Shown here one piece after another: positions 9,242 to 21,800 of a stretch of 64,000 bases of DNA. Every line of letters starts with the position of its first letter. Positions within the stretch are counted from its first letter, which is position 1. This DNA comes from Salminus brasiliensis (Eukaryota; Chordata; Actinopteri; Characiformes; Bryconidae). The position numbers were made by a program, and so were the translations under genes. Under the pieces are notes generated by a model. It worked only from the letters and a program-made list of their open reading frames with translations, was not told the DNA's origin and ran no database searches. The stretch is from assembly GCF_030463535.1 (NCBI RefSeq), contig NC_132883.1, positions 34,424,741 through 34,488,740 on the forward strand, read 5' to 3'.

Positions 9242-12200
9242 ATGACACAGGCAGAGAGAGAACAGGAGAATGAAAAAGACAAGGAGAAAGAGCGAGAAAA
9301 GGACAAAGAAAAAGAGCAGCGAGGAGTGAAGAGACCCATTGCTCCTCCTGCCATCCCTGAGCCTCAGCAGGAGGTGAGTTTATGGAGCTTAACTGCACAG
9401 AAGCTGCAGTGAGCTCTGTTTAAGTGTAGTTCAGCTCTGAGCTAGAAAAGAGGTAGAATAGCTTATTTATTTATTTGTTTATTTAGCTATTACGCATTAT
9501 ACTCTTTTCCAAAAAAGGGATTAGCAGGCTTTTTCTGAGAAACTTTAATGTGATCGCCCCTCTCTCCCTGGATAATCTTCTAATCTTCATGGATTAATAA
9601 TAAATGCTAGAATGAATTACTGTAATTTCCTTCACGGAGGTGAATTTTCTTTTCTTTTGATCTACCTGTCTATCTACACACACTAGTAATCTGTTTGTGG
9701 ACACTCCTTCTCAGGAAGTATGGGTATTATTTATATTTACTTTATCACTGTTAACCCAAGTGCAGTCTAATACTATCACGCAGTATTATATTTAGGATAT
9801 TTAATTAAATAATCATTGATAATTGAAATGTATCTATATTGCCCAGGTTTCTAGAGTCATTCATCATTTTTTAAATAAAGTCATCTGCTTGTATTTCACC
9901 TTAAATCAAACCCTGATTCAAGTCGGTTAACACTCAGTAACACAACATTTACCACTACAACTCTCTCTTGCAGCAAATTCAGACCAACTTTGTTGTGGTC
10001 CTCCATCCTGGATCGCAGACTCTCCGAATTGGCCGAGCTACCGATACTCTACCAGTTACTGTTCCACATGTCATCGCCCGAAGACACAAGCAACCCTCTC
10101 AGTCCCGCTATGAGGACGCTCGGCTCTTAAGAGAAGGACTAAATGTGAGTTTGAGACTTTTGGGTGATGTTAGCTCCCCTAGTCTGTCCTCTATTAGCTA
10201 TTGTAAAAGTAAAAAATCAAAATATCTTGTTGTATTTTGCTGTCTGCACTGTTTTGGACTGTTCCTGTATTTGTGAATATTTAACATAAGCTAGGTTGTA
10301 CCTAAATAATAAAATCAAATTTAACAAAATATCAGCTTTCTGGGTTTTAGAGATTAAAACTTAATTGCTGTGGTTTTGCTTCTAATGTTGTCTGCCTGTT
10401 TCCCAATATAACAACCATCTTTCATGAGCTATCCATTTTCCTCACTTTCCTCTAGAGACCAGAAAGTGGTGAGCAAAGGCAGAATGGCCTTAAAATGGTG
10501 GACCAAGCGATTTGGTCCAAGAAGATGTCCAACGGGGCCAGAAGAACTCCAGTTTCTGCTGAACAAGTATGTCTTGTCCATGAATGCTCTTTAGAAGACT
10601 TGTTTGTCACCATGCAATGCTGATGGTAGGTGTGTTGGCAGGCTCGAGTGTACAACAGACAGATCCGGCCAGCAGTTTTGGACCCAAACTCAAGATTAAA
10701 GTGGACGAATACCACCCATCTGCCAGAGTATTTGGTTGGAGATGAGGTAAAATGTCCCTAAGCTCACATATGGCATGCATTTAAAATGAATGGAATATAT
10801 TTAAAGTGTCTGTGTCTTTGCTTCTTTACTTCTTTACTGATTTACTGTCAAGGTTGCACATTGCTTATGAACAACTGTTCATCCAGTAAAAAATATAATA
10901 GAAACTATTGAGTGTACAGTTATTACTAGTCATAATAATATAAGAAAAACTGATTCAGGGGCTAAATCTGAACATCTGCCTTTGTTTCTCTGCCCCTATA
11001 GGCTTTGCATGTGAACCCTACAGATTGCTACAGTATTCACTGGCCTATTTGCAGGGGTCAGCTTAACGTCCACAGTGGGCCCGGCGGATCACTAACTGCT
11101 GTACTAGCTGACTTGGAGACTATCTGGTCCCATGCCGTTCAGAAACTTCTAGAAATTCCTCTTAAAGACCTTAAGGTATGCTCTCAGACCTATATTACAG
11201 TTTGTCATGATGTGTGGGGAGTAATAATGGTGGTTGGTTTGATTGTGTTCCTGTCTTTGGCTTTCAGTATTACAGATGCATCCTTTTGGTTCCAGACATC
11301 TACAATAGACAGCATGTGAAAGAAGTGGTCAACATGCTCCTCATTAAGATGGGTTTTTCAGGTAGGAGGCTCATACTACGAAAACCCATTTGTCACAATG
11401 CACACTATGAGTCACAAGGACTACATTTAGTCTTCAGAATGACAGTACTATGTTACCTGCATGTATGCCACCTCTTGAATAGACTTTATAAACTGTGATT
11501 TGTTTGCAGAAGTATTTCAAAACAATGCATCAGGAATTAGGCAGCTTTGAGGTGAACAATTATGGATTTTTTAATATGCTAGAATGTAATTACGTTAAAG
11601 TCTGAAATATGTCCTCATTAAAATCAGTAGTGATCAAATAAAAAGTAACATTAATATTTGCACAATAATTGCAGGAGTTATTGTAGGCTGTTAAAATGGG
11701 GTGTAACTGAATCAGAATGAGCAGACTCTAATCTTTAACCTTTAAAAGCTTGTTAGTCTTTCAGTTGAGTATTAAATATAAATGGACAAATGCTAGTGTC
11801 CTAGATGACTCAGTGTTGCACTTTTGGACCTGCGGAATGCTTTCTTGTCACAACAGCTGCATGAATTAAGGCATATTTTATGTAAATATTGTCTAGTTGA
11901 GGGTAAATTTTGTCGTTTACAAATGATGTACACATGAAAAGCAGCTTGTTTCAGTTTCATACAGTAGTTTTGTCAGACATCAAGTATTACTATGTTATTC
12001 AGGGTGTTCTAATTGGACCCTATTTCTACACAGAGCTTTGGTAAATAAGGCTTACTATTTAGATGACATGTTGTAAATGAAATAACAGGTTTTGCAGTAA
12101 TGTAAGATTATATTTCCTTAAACTGGATTGTTTGCATTTCTCTGGTTAGCGATCGTGGTACACCAGGAGTCCGTGTGTGCTACATTTGGCAGTGGGCTAA

Positions 12201-15200
12201 GTAGCGCATGTGTGGTAGATGTGGGGGATCATAAGACCAGTGTGTGCTGCGTGGAAGACGGTGTGTCTCACCGTAACTCCAGGTGAGTGTGAAATGAAGA
12301 AGCACACACTTGTTGTTTTATTTTAGGATATAGCAAAAGAAAGAAGAAGGGGAAAGCTTTGGGTAAGGTCTGGGTATAAAAATGAAGAGGATCAAGGTTT
12401 ATATTTTACATTATGCTTCTTGAAAATAAGCAGCAGAACAGCATCAAATTAGGTTTATTAAAAAAAGTTTGCCTTGGCTTATGTAAAAAGAAGGCATGGG
12501 ATTTTATAAGTTTAAAAATGCCTTTTATTAAAAGGACCAAAGGTAGGGGGCAGTCTTCAGCCGTACAGATTGCCATTCTGATTTTAGACAGAAGTTGCAG
12601 AAGAGGAAGTAGTTGAGATGCAGTTACATGATGGGTGCATCTCATATCTTTATTTAATGCATTCTTGCATCTTTTTCTGATGTTTCGCTCCTCCTTCTGA
12701 GGATGTGACAAAGAGATGCAAGATATTAAGCTGTAAAAGCCAACGCAACCTTTTTATCTGGGTTATATGATCTGTCCATGATAATTGCATATCATATTTT
12801 AACTGAATCTTGTGTTACTGTGTTTTTTTTTAAATAAAATGTTTGTGTTGACTTGGTCTTTCTGTTTATTTAACAATATTAATGACTATAGTGTTGCATT
12901 AAAACTAAATATGCGTAATATTGGAATAAATTAAACACTATGATGACATCCTTTACAAGGCATATGATATTTATTTGGATCTCCAGACTATGAGTAAACA
13001 TAGTAGATATATGAGTAGCTCCAGACATTGCCAGACTATGAAGTACAAACTTTGATAATAATACACATTCAAATGCCGGTGTGCAGAATTATTGACACTA
13101 CCAGTATTATTGTGATCAAAATCCAGTTAAGAAATACTACATGTGTGGATTAGAGTCCTGCCCTGTGTTTGTCATTTACCTTGATTATAATTGGCAGCTG
13201 GACTATTATTAAGACTGTATTATGGAGAATTTCTAATTACTAGTCGTTATACCTTCAGAATGTATCATAAAAATATATCCTCATATTGCTCATTACTTAC
13301 CTTTCATTTATGGTACATGAGTTACTCTGTTATTTCCCAGTGTTCTGAGTTTGTTCCAAGTTAGTCTGGTTGCATTGCTAGAAAACACTAATCACAGTGC
13401 TGCCACCAGTCCTAGTAAATTACAGGAGAATGTCTACAAAGAATGTAGAGCAGTGTTACCCAAGGAACTGGATGTCCATGTGACCTGTTCATGTAATAGA
13501 AAGTCTAGAGGCAGGCAATAGGACAATATTTTATCGTTCTCATGATCAAATTGTGGTGCTGAACAATACATGTATAAATACTGTCAATGGCTAAAAACAC
13601 TGAGCCACTGCATGTTTCATTACATACATATTGCCACCCAAGTATATGTGTTTGCTTTTCCCTTTACAGGCTGTGTCTTGCATATGGAGGCTCTGATGTG
13701 ACACGCTGTTTTTTTTGGCTGATGCAACGAGCAGGTTTTTCTTATAGAGAGTGCCAAGCAACAAATCGATTAGACTGCATATTACTGCAGCAGCTTAAAG
13801 AGACCTTTTGTCATCTTGACCAGGTATACAAATTCCTACATGCTGTATTATGATTCAGTATTTTGTGGAGACAAAAAAAGAACAAAAACACTGAGAACTT
13901 TAAGTCCTGAAGTACATTTTTTCTGCAGGACATCTGTGGACTTCAAGATCATGAATTTCGCACCCGATTTCCGGAATCTCCTGTTCTCCTGTATCAGTTA
14001 CGGCTAGGTGACGAGAAGCTACAGGTACAAACCTCCTGAAATTCAAAAAGGTTGCTTAACTGCTTAACATAACACTGACAGTTAATTATTCATGATAAGT
14101 GAAATTATAAAGAAAAATTGTCATCAGCGTAATATTGAAATTTTAGATGTTAACTTGGCTTCTCGTTTTTGCTTGCTTATGCATTAAATGGAAAATTGTC
14201 ACTCTGTAATGCTGCATAGAGAAAATATCAGAGATGTGGATAGAGATGGTTTTTCAACAGGTTTGCAGCTTGAAAGAAATGCCTTTCCATGCCACTAATC
14301 TAATTTGCCATATAAAACTAATTACTTACTGGTTTAAGTATGAAATGTGTAACCCTATACTGTAACGTACTTGAGTGAGGTTGTTTAAAAGGAAAAACTG
14401 ATTTATTGAACAATAAAGTACCCTGCAATACCCAGTACACACAAAGTTGTTACACACTGAAATATCAACTCTGTATAACACAGTGTTATTATTTCAGACA
14501 CTTTCACAGCTTATAGCAAAGATCGCAGTGCTGTCTTTTCATACTCTATGATCTCTGGAGTCCCAAGGGTCTATTCCCTGGACCACTGAGGACCAAATAC
14601 AGGACATTTTATGTTGGAGCAAGCCAAATTTCAGCCTAACTTTAAAACAACTGGTCCAAGGACTATTGCACAGGTTATTTTAGAGGTTGCACAAGCTAGA
14701 AATAAGGACTAGCAATGAGTGTATGAGTTATGGTTCAAAATGTGATTGCATTTTTGTTGGGGAGTATGGAATTGTTCCAAACATTTGCTAGTTTTCAGGT
14801 GAATTCATGAATTACCATGGAATTTCATGGTAAGTGACCTGATTTGGAGGGCTGTATGCAGATGTTCTGCTGATTTGTTCCATTTTATGAAATTCACATG
14901 AAACTAGCCAAAGATTTCAGCAGCATTTCTTCAGAATTCCTTTCCTACTTGCAAAATTCACCCTCACCCATCCAGTATTTAACACAAACCCGACTATTCT
15001 AAAGTTAAGCAAATGTTAAATATCTGGCATCAATGAAGTTGCACTAAGTTATTTTTATTGTCTTTTGTAAGAGCTAAAGACACATGTATGCATGTCAAGG
15101 ACTTTCTTTAATCATTTGATTCACTCGACAGGCCCCCATGGCTCTCTTCTACCCAGCTGCATTTGGAATTGTGGGCCAGAAGATGACCACTTTGCAGCAT

Positions 15201-17644
15201 CGCTCTCTGGGAGACCCTGAAGATCCACATGATGAGCACTACCTACTGAGCACTCAGAGCAAACAGGACCAAGTACATCATATTTCTGTGTTCTCTTTCA
15301 CACTTATATTCATGCATTGTTACTATTAAGTAGAAGTAGAGATGCAAGACCAGAATCATGATTGGCAAATTATTGCTTAAAAACAATGCATGTTTGAATA
15401 TATATAATTATATTAATTTTTTTTAATTATTATTATTTATTTATCATATATAAATGTTCGTCCCTTAGTCATCCAAAGCCATGGAAAGAAAGGGTCTCTC
15501 TAAGCCCCCTGGCTTTGAGGGGGAATCCAGCAGTCAAGGAGGTGACCAGACCGAGAGAGGGAACCATGGTCAAGAGGACCTCAGCCACTCCCAGGGTGAT
15601 TGTCTAGTGGGAGGGACAGACCCAGAAGAGACCCCTTCCGTCCTCCTGTCCAGAAAGTCCGCTATGACCCAGTTTGAGGGCAAAGCACTCGGACTGGATA
15701 AGGCCATTCTTCACAGTATCGACTGTTGTGGTAAAAACTTTTGAGTTAGTTTTAGGTTTTATCAGGAATGTCTGAAAAATAAGTGCAAAGTAAAAACGAA
15801 CCCACAGCCATATGTAATATCTGCATTTCCCATGTTAGGCTGTTACACAGAAAGAGTAACAGCCCATTCTAAATCCAGAGAAAGAGTGGTTTGTGTAATG
15901 TTTGAGATGAAAAAAATGTTTGAACATAAACCTTAGTGTCTTATAGCATTTTAAAGTTGGCTGCCTAGCGTATATCCTTTGATCATTTGGTTTCACTACT
16001 GGGACATCCATCTTTTTCATAAACTTTCAACTGAACATGGTCGCGTTCATTAAAAATGTGAAGAAGTTGAAGGTTTTCCGGGTTTGATCCAATAAACATT
16101 TGAAGCCAGTTTCCCAGGCTGATTAGGGCTCAGTAGGGGTGGGCAATGTGACAATATTTGATCATTATTGTGATGCATATTATCATGATAAAAAAAAGCT
16201 TTTAGAGTATATTGTGAATAGTGTGACTGACCAACTTTACGTTCAACTAAAAAAAAAAATCACAGAATTTTAACTTGGACCTATTTAAAAAGCCAACACA
16301 TTTTTAATTCATTATAAAAATGATAGCTCATTGTAAGAGTTTTTTTAATGGCACTTTTTAAAATTGGGTGAGTGTTATGCATGTCTCCTATCATGGAGAC
16401 GTCTAAATATTTTGATATGAAAACTGGTCCTCTTTGCCATTGTATCATTTGGTATTGAACCTTGTGATGCTACAGTCGGTGTCAGTATCAAAGTAATAAA
16501 AACATCTCTAGGTTCCTTGTTAATATGCAGGTTGCTGATCCTTTCATAATGAAAAAATGGAATTTATGACTTTTCTAAGACTTTTCTGTCTGTATATCAG
16601 GGCAGAAATACACTAAAATACACATGCTTGAAATCACACTGCTCATTTTCTTTTTTATTGGTGTTTCTCACAGCATCAGATGAAACTAAACGGAAGATGT
16701 ACAGCTCTATTCTGGTAGTGGGCGGTGGGCTTCTCTTTCATGGTGCACAGGAGTTCCTGCAGCATCGCATTCTCAACAAAATGCCTCCATCTTTCCGTCG
16801 TCTAGTGGAGAACGTGGAGGTCATCACAAGACCAAAGGTATCTGTCTGTTTTATTTATTTATTATTCTTTTTTTTGATTACACAGAAGATCTCATAACAT
16901 CTTCTGTACTATTTCAGAAATGAAATTATTCTATTATATAATATAATTATAATATAAATGTTATACACCCCAAACATCTCAAATCGTGTAAGGTCAGAAA
17001 CATGGAAAATTCAAATGATTTTTAATCAAGAAAAAAGGGAAATACCCACACTAGCTTAATGTAATTGCACTGTAAATCACTTTCACTAGGGTTAAAAGAT
17101 TCAGAAGCAGGGCCCTTAGTTTTAAATAATTCTAAATAAAATCTAGTAATGTTCCCAAAATTTAATAGCCAATAATCACCACTTAGCTGAATATTTGATT
17201 ATCCATAAAGAACGGATGTTGTCACTATAATGAAGAAATCTTGTATCTCTGAAAGAGTCAATGTAAAGGTTTATTTAAAAGAAAGCATTTGGACCATTTG
17301 CCCATACATACATCATGAAAGGTCCACAAGGCAGAGACCATCTTTTTTCAATTATTGTAAATAGAAACCAAGTAAAAAAAGAATTTGTAACTTTTAGTTT
17401 ATCTAAAAATCAATGCATTACAAGAAGGACAACAGCACAGCACAAACGGGTGTTAAATGGTTGCGGAACAGCACAAATAACCCTCTGTAATCATCTGTAG
17501 GACATGGACCCTCGTCTGACTGCGTGGAAAGGTGGAGCAGTGTTGGCATGTCTGGACACTACCCAGGAGCTGTGGATCCACCAGAGAGAGTGGCACCGAT
17601 TTGGTGCACGCATGCTCCGGGAAAGAGCAGCCTTTGTCTGGTGA
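9242..17644 (+). CDS. actr8: Actin-related protein 8 (INO80 complex subunit)
   Basis: Thirteen exons join in frame into 625 residues, close to human ACTR8 (624): 9242-9373, 9974-10144, 10456-10566, 10642-10746, 11002-11175, 11268-11361, 12150-12282, 13670-13823, 13929-14024, 15132-15272, 15469-15730, 16674-16837 and 17501-17644. The N-terminus is a charged Lys/Glu-rich tract, then the actin fold begins at about residue 47 with FVVVLHPGSQTLRIG. The second nucleotide-pocket segment VVDVGDHKTSVCCVEDG lies in exon 7. A low-complexity, Ser/Gly/Glu-rich insertion typical of ARP8 occupies exon 11. The C-terminal ILVVGGGLLFHGAQEFL and GGAVLACLDTTQELWI segments complete the actin fold. ARP8 is a nuclear subunit of the INO80 chromatin remodeller, where it helps bind nucleosomes. 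The start follows from the first ATG in the CpG-rich 5' end and the human-like length. Confidence 0.96.
16135..16500. repeat. Dispersed repeat beginning ggggtgggcaatgtgac
   Basis: In actr8 intron 11, ggggtgggcaatgtgacaat followed by alternating gtgat/atcatgataa words resembles a repeat widely seen in fish genomes with hAT-type ends. Its right boundary is unclear. Confidence 0.4.
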
Positions 17645-17646
17645 TG

Positions 17647-17758
<112 letters not shown>

Positions 17759-17871
17759 CTGATTTCTGCTACATGGCTGAAGGCCCTTTTTATTTCTTGA
17801 GTCTGTGTAGCTTCAGTTATTATTATTTCATAATGTAATAGAAATGTCTGTACATGTGATGATTTTTTTTA

Positions 17872-17887
17872 AATAAAAAAAATAAAA
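17872..17887 (+). terminator. actr8 polyadenylation signal cluster
   Basis: AATAAA at 17872-17877 and overlapping AATAAAATAA copies follow, about 230 bases after the stop codon. Confidence 0.65.
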
Positions 17888-18811
17888 TAATTAAATACCA
17901 TGAAAAGAAGAAAAAAAAAACAACCTAAGGAAATGCTGTGACCTGAGATTTAATCAAGCTTCTGAATACGAAGTAAGTGGCTCTGTGGTATCCTGTTTTC
18001 ATGTGTTTTAGGGATGTGGTTTTCAAAGGTATAGCCTCTTTTTAAAAAAAACAACAAACTTGACCCAATAATCCAAACACTGGACTAAAATCACGCTTTT
18101 GAACAACACGGTCATTGTGACTGCAGAAATGGAGAATTGTTGTGTAATAAAGGTGCTTATAATGGTTCTTTTAAGTGATGTCATAGAAGAAGCGCTGAGT
18201 GGCATGAAGAACTTTATCAAGACCTTTAAAAGGTTATTCACACTCACACATTTATTATAAATATGGTTCTTTATGGAAGCATCCAAGACTGACTAGATTT
18301 TGTACTGGACCCAACTGTAATATTGAGTTTTAAGTCATTTTTAATCTTCATTTTTGGTTACTCTCTGCAAGCCATGCGATTAAATGTGTTATTAGGTGCC
18401 TAAGAAAACTGCCTGTCAGCGTGACATCAGTGTACCGTTACACCCCTCTCCTACCTACTTAGCTGCTACAGGTGTAAGTGGTCTTTCTTGTATCCTGGCT
18501 AATCCTGACTGGGATTGGCCTGCCCTGTTTTTGAAAATTTAAAAAAAATATTCTGGCTAGAAGCTCATTTGTGCCTATTGCACATCTCTAGTAAAGGAAT
18601 TGTATTAGCTGATATTGTGATAACAACTAAGAAACACCACACCACATTATGCAGCCCTAATAAATATACTGTGTGATCCCATGCAGTCAGGGAAAAAAGG
18701 TCAAAAGTAAGGATGGGAAACAACTTTCAATACTTTCATATCATCACTGTCCGAGCTCATGTAAAGGAACTTACGGAACAAAAGGAGTTGACATTTACTA
18801 TGCTATGCATG
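17888..18811. other. Convergent 3' ends of actr8 and il17rb
   Basis: No gene is seen here. The strip contains the end of the actr8 3' UTR and the probable il17rb 3' UTR. TTTATT at 18251-18256 (AATAAA on the minus strand) is about 560 bases beyond the il17rb stop and is a candidate signal. The words accgttacacccct near 18434 resemble a terminal sequence seen also near 30823 and 47500, so a small hAT-like fragment may lie here. Confidence 0.45.
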
Positions 18812-21800
18812 CTATGCTATTCTCTCCACTTCACTGAGATAAACAATCTTTTCCTCTGTGCAGTTTGGACAGCTCCTTTCTAGCCGCTGCACAGCTTCCC
18901 TTAACTTATCGGCGGTTGCACCGTAGTGGAATGACCAGATCCTGCTCTTCAGTCTCGGGCATGTCTCGCGTGGTCTGGAAACCAGTTTCTGATGGACTTT
19001 CTTCAGGTCTCTGGGCAGATTAAGGGTTTTACAGTCTCTGAGCTGAACTGGCACTGTGCTTCTCTCCCCACCCCGGCCAAGATGCACCACCCAGAACTTG
19101 TGGTGGTGTTGGGGGTCATAGGCACTGCTGGCAACCAGGTTCAGGGCCAAAGAGAAAAGTTCTTTGGCTGAAGCTGGGACTGTGTAATTAGTCTTGCCAG
19201 GCACCATGTGTAGTTTCTGGCAGTCTATGGAGAAACACATTTTTCTATTAGTTTACTTGTACAATATGGACAAAATAAAACTATATTAGGATTACACTGA
19301 TTGCTATTTATTGTTTTTTAGAACACACTGGTAAACAAACAACAAAGTACGGGATTGTATTGTTTACATATGTTACTGTAATGCAAAAACCTTGTATCTC
19401 CATGTGAACCTGGCAGTTGTTCTTTACAGTGTGTCAAAATTGAATACCATATTAATTGGCCTTTTTAAAGCCTACATATGCCCAGTCAAGAGGTAGAACA
19501 GAGCAGCAGCACCATGGGCAGTGAGGTAGTGTCTCACCTAAAGATACAACCCCATGACTGCGTGATTGCTGGCTTACCTCTCTTTCCATTAAGCTACCAA
19601 GCCACAACAAAACAAGTTATCTGCCTCAATATTGGATTTGCAATTTTAAACACAAGGCATTTCCTAATATATATTGTTAATTTTACTTCATTCCTGATTC
19701 CATAGAGTTCCAGAAAAATGTTATTCATTCGTCTGTTTCTACACTTCTACACTTATATGCACACTTCTCAGCAATGGTAGGTTATAACATTTCCAGTGAG
19801 ACACATTACCTGCGTCATTGCAGATCCCGGTGTGGATGTGTTGAGGTGGGAGGACGATAAGGACTTTGTCAGCCTGATCTACCTGTGAGTGAAGCCAGCA
19901 AAGAGGACCCTGCTCTGCCAGACTGCTCCTTTGCCACATGTCAATGACTACCTTCAGATCTCTATAACTCTGCAGGAAGTTAGCTAGAGCCATTACAGTG
20001 TGCTGGAAGAAACTATCCACTGCAGGGTACACCATCAACACCCTGACTGGTCTAGTGAAAATGGAGGTTAGCTCATGCTGGGAAAAGCCCATTCTCCATC
20101 TACAGAGCTGACCTGGAAGAGGGTAAAAAGGATATGAAATCATACAGAAATGTATTAAAGCAGCAATATGTAGCATTTTTACAATAACAGCTGCAAAATC
20201 ATGTTGATGCTCCACTGACTTGTAATAAGGAGAACAGTCACTGTAATGTAATTATGTAATTATTGTATTAAACCCTACAAATTAAAGCTGAAAGTCTATA
20301 CTTCAATCACATTTATGCATATACACACATATATCATCTCGTGTCTGCTTCATTACAGCCCTGCTCTTATTTCAGCCATAACATGTGATCTTGAGTGTTC
20401 TATTGTTTTGACTTTAATGTTGACTTTCCAAGAGATGGAAAATGTGAACATTGAAAGAAGAACTATTTATAATATATAAGGCACTATTTACCAGCCATTA
20501 AACTTAAAAGTAATTTGAGGTATATTACATATATATTATATTATATTACATACACAATACTTACCATCATATTACAACAGAATTTGGCACTTGTGTTTTA
20601 GTTTTCAATACTTACAAAAGCAGATAAGCATCAAAAGGACAGCTACTGCTACTGCACATCCTATACTCATCAACAGATAAGGATTTTCTGTTTTCTCTGG
20701 TTCATGTTCTTTTTGCTCAGATTCTAAAAAAGAAAAAAGAATTACAAAACCAAATACAAGTGCATCACAGATGTGATTACAAAAACAGTACTCACTTTTG
20801 CAGTTTACGCTATGACTGACCCCTTTGCAAACTTTTCCGCATTCTTTAAAATATGGGTTTATCTGTAATAAAATAATATTGCAGAATTTATTAGAGCTTG
20901 TGTATAGTGCTTTTTGTGTATTAACAAATACGGTCTTGAGTTGCTAGGTGTTGCGATAGATATTTTATTGTTCCAGAAATAATTGCAATAAATGATGTAA
21001 TTTCAAGACCATTTTATGCCACTGATCTAATGAGAATATAACAGCATAATAATACAATTACACCTTTTTAACGGGCAATGAACTTTTTTGCAACTTATAA
21101 AAAAATATGCTACAAACGTCAAAAGTTTGTAGCATATTTTTAAAAGCAATTTTTTTCGACAGCTGTGTTTCTTAGCAGCATCTCTTTGTCTATATAATGA
21201 GTTACACAATCTGTAAATGTGTGCCATGTTTACACTATTAAGCAAAAGGTCCGTAAAGGTCTCCAACTGAAGTTTTTGTTCCCAGCCCCAAAAAGAGGAC
21301 CTACAAAGACCAAAAGAGGACCTACAAAATACTAATAATGTTAATGCTTTTTTTGTTGTTTTGTTTTTCCATTCAAGTTTTTGGCATGTGATTATTACAA
21401 AAAAACAAACATTTACACAATTCTTCTTGACTGCTAGTGTATTATGCCCATTTTTGTATATGACATAACTGTACAGATATAAAAAGGGTGTGCACATACA
21501 AATATTGTAAGGTTTCCACAGTGTCCAGAATAGTGAAATGTCTCTACAACAGTCGTGACTTTTCCACCCTATGATAAAAAAAACAGAAACAAGCAGCAGC
21601 TCTTATCATAAAAAGAAATGCAAAACAGAAAATGCACAGAATCTTTAGAGTCTTCACAAAAGCTACATAACAACGGGGTCAGGTTTAACTAGAGCACAAA
21701 CATATAAAGAAGCTGCATAACAAAAAATACATACTGTCATTACTGTGGTGACGTTTATTTTATTTTGTCCTCTCAGCACAAAGATATCGTACTCCTGAGA

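Noticed and set aside
21027-21497. 156-codon minus-strand frame inside il17rb
   Set aside because: Located in an intron between exons that join in frame without it; composition is not protein-like.
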